26,631 bases of DNA, taken from positions 1-26,631 of the forward strand of contig CAMORL010000009.1 in the NCBI GenBank assembly GCA_946623765.1, read 5' to 3'. The notes beneath the pieces were generated by a model. That model searched no databases, was not told the origin of the DNA, and saw only the letters and a program-made list of their open reading frames with translations. This DNA is from an uncultured Clostridia bacterium (GTDB lineage: Bacteria > Bacillota_A > Clostridia > Christensenellales > CAG-138). Position numbers and translations under genes: made by a program. Positions 24,766-26,631 of this stretch are shown in pieces; the first letter of the stretch is position 1; each line of letters starts with the position of its first letter.

Positions 24766-26337
24766 TCAGAAGATCTTTTTCAGCGTGCCCAGCAGTCCGC
24801 GGAAGAGCGATTTTCCGACCTCTCTGCCGATCGTGTTCATCGTCGTGTTCGCAACCTTGCCGAGGGCGGAGGAGGTCTTCTTTTTCCGCTTTGCCTTCTC
24901 GCGCAGAGCTTCTTTTTCCGCCTGCGCTTTGGCCTTCGCTTCCTCTTTTTCGGCTTTTTCCTTCGCCTTTGCCTCTTCCTTTTCCTGCCGTTCGCGTTCC
25001 TTCTGTTCCGCTTCCTCGCGTTCGGCTTCCGCCTTCTGCTCGGCTTCTTCCTGCGCTTTGCCGGTCAGGATCTCGTAGGCGGATTCGTTGTCGACTGCGT
25101 CGTCATATTTTCCGAAGAGCGTATCCGCCATGATCTCGCTCTTTCTGCGCTCGTCGTCGATCATGCCCATCATGGACTGCGGCGGCAGAATCGTGCAGCG
25201 CTCGACGATAGACGGACGGCCCTTCGCATCCAGAAAGCTCACCAGCGCTTCGCCGGTGCCGAGTTCGGAAAGCACCTCTTCGGTATTGAACTTCGGGTTC
25301 ACGCGGAACGTCGCCGCGGCGGTTTTGATCGCCTTCTGTTCGGCGGGCGTGTAGGCGCGGAGCGCGTGCTGCACGCGGTTACTAAGCTGCGCAAGCACCG
25401 GATCCGGCAGATCGCTCGGCTGCTGCGAAATGAAGTAAACGCCGACGCCCTTCGAGCGGATCAGCTTCACAACCTGTTCGACCTTGTCGCGCAGCGCCTT
25501 TTTCGCGCCGGAGAACAGCAGATGCGCTTCGTCGAAGAAGAACACGAGCTTCGGCTTTTCGAGATCGCCGACCTCCGGCAGTTCTTCAAAGAGCTCGGCA
25601 AGCAGCCACAGCATAAAGGTCGAGTAGAGAAGCGGGCTCTGATAGAGCTTCGCGCAGTGGAAGATATTGATATAGCCTCTGCCGGATTCGTCGACCTGCA
25701 TCCAGTCGGAAAGATCGATCGCGGGCTCGCCGAAGAACAGATTTCCGCCGGCGTCCTCGAGCTGCAGCAGCGCGCGCTGGATCGCACCGGCGGACTGCTT
25801 TGAAATATTGCCGTACTGATGCAGCAGATCCGCAGCGTGCTCGGTCACGTAAGCGATCATCGCGCGAAGGTCCTTCAAGTCAATGAGAAGCCAGCCGTTG
25901 TCGTCCGCCACGCGGAACGCGATCGACAGCACGCCGGACTGCACGTCCGTGAGGTTCAGAAGTCGGGAGAGCAGCTCCGCGCCCATTTCGGAAACGGTCG
26001 TGCGGACGGGATGTCCGCCCTCGCCGTACACGTCCCAAAAGCGCACGGGATAGCGCCGCATCTCGAACGACGCGGGGTCGATGCCGATTCCGTTCAGTCG
26101 CTCCGCGATCTTCTCCGTCATTTCACCGGGCTTGCAGCAGCCGGAGAGATCGCCCTTGACGTCCGCCAAAAATACGGGAACGCCGAGGTCGGAGAACGAT
26201 TCCGCCATGACTTTCAGGGTGATGGTTTTGCCCGTGCCGGTCGCCCCGGCGATCATGCCGTGGCGGTTCGCCATTTCGGGACGGATAAAGGCTTCGGTCT
26301 CGCCTTTGCCGATCAGGATTCGGTTGTCGATCAACAT
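24766..26337 (-). CDS. HerA/FtsK-type ATPase, DUF853 family (YjgR-like)
   Basis: This 523-residue P-loop ATPase has Walker [10 protein letters not shown] near residue 30, [10 protein letters not shown], Walker [14 protein letters not shown] (about 265-277) and a sensor-type [10 protein letters not shown], typical of the HerA-FtsK helicase superfamily member DUF853. After about residue 420 comes a long Glu/Lys/Ala-rich region predicted to be a coiled coil, then a short basic C-terminus ([20 protein letters not shown]). Its cellular role is not established. I start at ATG 26337, with GGAGG 10 bases upstream; a TTG at 26358 would place that site inside the gene. It has its own promoter and heads a two-gene unit. 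Confidence 0.92.
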   Translation of the reverse strand: MLIDNRILIGKGETEAFIRPEMANRHGMIAGATGTGKTITLKVMAESFSDLGVPVFLADVKGDLSGCCKPGEMTEKIAERLNGIGIDPASFEMRRYPVRFWDVYGEGGHPVRTTVSEMGAELLSRLLNLTDVQSGVLSIAFRVADDNGWLLIDLKDLRAMIAYVTEHAADLLHQYGNISKQSAGAIQRALLQLEDAGGNLFFGEPAIDLSDWMQVDESGRGYINIFHCAKLYQSPLLYSTFMLWLLAELFEELPEVGDLEKPKLVFFFDEAHLLFSGAKKALRDKVEQVVKLIRSKGVGVYFISQQPSDLPDPVLAQLSNRVQHALRAYTPAEQKAIKTAAATFRVNPKFNTEEVLSELGTGEALVSFLDAKGRPSIVERCTILPPQSMMGMIDDERRKSEIMADTLFGKYDDAVDNESAYEILTGKAQEEAEQKAEAEREEAEQKERERQEKEEAKAKEKAEKEEAKAKAQAEKEALREKAKRKKKTSSALGKVANTTMNTIGREVGKSLFRGLLGTLKKIF

Positions 26338-26378
26338 AACTTGCTTGCCTCCGGACAATCCAGCATATTTTCAATTCT

Positions 26379-26407
26379 ATCATACCACACCTGTTTCGGA
26401 TTGTCCA
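26379..26407 (-). promoter_or_regulatory. Predicted sigma-A promoter of the DUF853 gene
   Basis: On the minus strand there is a -35 TGGACA (26407-26402), a 17-base spacer ending in GTGTGG, and -10 TATGAT (26384-26379). The start would be near 26372, about 35 bases before the gene. Confidence 0.72.
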
Positions 26408-26514
26408 CGGAAAACAGCCGCTTTCGCCTGTAAAACACATACGGGTTTTCGATATGGTATTTGAACTGCCGACAGAGAAAAGCGTTCCGAGCGCATCCTT
26501 CGCGGAGATGTATG

Positions 26515-26539
26515 AAAAGGAGGATCGCTTTTATCCTCC
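26515..26539 (-). terminator. Intrinsic terminator overlapping the end of the SpmB-like gene
   Basis: On the minus strand, GGAGGAT (26539-26533) pairs with ATCCTCC (26525-26519) around a 7-base loop and is followed by TTTT (26518-26515). The 5' arm encodes the last two glycines and enters the stop codon of the gene upstream. Confidence 0.78.
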
Positions 26540-26631
26540 GAAAAACAGGGACGAGAACAGAAGTCCGGTCACGACGGACGTCAGCAGCGCGAACAGCGCG
26601 ACCGGCACGGTGAAACGCGTCTTTTTGACGC
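26531..26631 (-). CDS. C-terminal end of a membrane protein, possibly SpmB-like (partial)
   Basis: Only the last 32 residues are in the window, entering from the right edge. They begin VKKTRFTVPVALFALLTSVV and end FSSLFFGG before TAA (26533-26531). A basic stretch followed by one hydrophobic helix and a short FFGG end resembles the C-terminus of spore maturation protein B and related nucleoside-recognition membrane proteins. The match is from memory of the family's ending and is tentative; another polytopic membrane protein is possible. Confidence 0.55.
   Translation of the reverse strand, partial: VKKTRFTVPVALFALLTSVVTGLLFSSLFFGG

Noticed and set aside
24766..26337. HerA-like ATPase considered as part of an antiphage defence system
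   Set aside because: There is no nuclease (NurA, DUF4297 or SIR2 type) beside it, and the DUF853 family is widespread outside defence loci.

Overview
The window looks like a GC-rich, Gram-positive-type (Bacillota, probably Clostridia) chromosome. The support is a split-P-protein glycine cleavage operon behind a tandem glycine riboswitch with an intrinsic terminator, strong GGAGG ribosome binding sites, a TagGH-type wall-polymer exporter next to a LytR-CpsA-Psr ligase, a clostridial 2[4Fe-4S] ferredoxin, and a gene end resembling spore maturation protein SpmB. (Thr-Pro)n linkers in surface proteins also fit uncultured gut Clostridia. I cannot place it more finely from sequence alone. I see no transposon, phage, tRNA, rRNA or CRISPR array.

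Layout. (1) 1-4087, minus strand: gcvT-gcvH-gcvPA-gcvPB behind a sigma-A-like promoter, a tandem glycine aptamer and a terminator; gcvPB runs off the left edge. (2) 4151-14757, plus strand: a ten-gene cell-wall glycopolymer operon. It encodes a phosphoglycosyl transferase, an SDR, a GT2, a CDP-glycerol glycerophosphotransferase-like protein, a two-gene ABC exporter, a second GT2, a 984-residue fusion of polysaccharide pyruvyl transferase with a MenD-like ThDP enzyme, and a second SDR with a cationic tail. (3) 14842-17383, plus strand: a secreted phosphodiester glycosidase (NAGPA) protein, a 35-residue membrane peptide and an LCP ligase, from a promoter sharing a 12-base block with that of the glycopolymer operon. 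(4) 17382-18197, minus: a ParB/Noc-family gene. (5) 18324-18596, plus: a ferredoxin with its own promoter and terminator. (6) 18618-24061, minus: a MacB-like export operon with two different adaptors, an ATPase and a permease. Its leader carries an S-box (SAM-I/SAM-IV)-like aptamer followed by a terminator. (7) 24174-26407, minus: a HerA/FtsK-type ATPase (DUF853) and a zinc-ribbon/DUF1653 protein. (8) 26531-26631, minus: the end of an SpmB-like gene.

How parts may work together. Regions 2 and 3 read as one pathway. A sugar phosphate is placed on undecaprenyl phosphate, extended by glycosyl and polyol-phosphate transferases, decorated (pyruvyl ketal and an unknown ThDP product), exported by the ABC pair and joined to peptidoglycan by the LCP protein. 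The least ordinary observations are the S-box-like switch in front of a MacB-type exporter, and the pyruvyl transferase/MenD-like fusion, which keeps the ThDP-binding residues but has lost arginines that bind substrate in true MenD.
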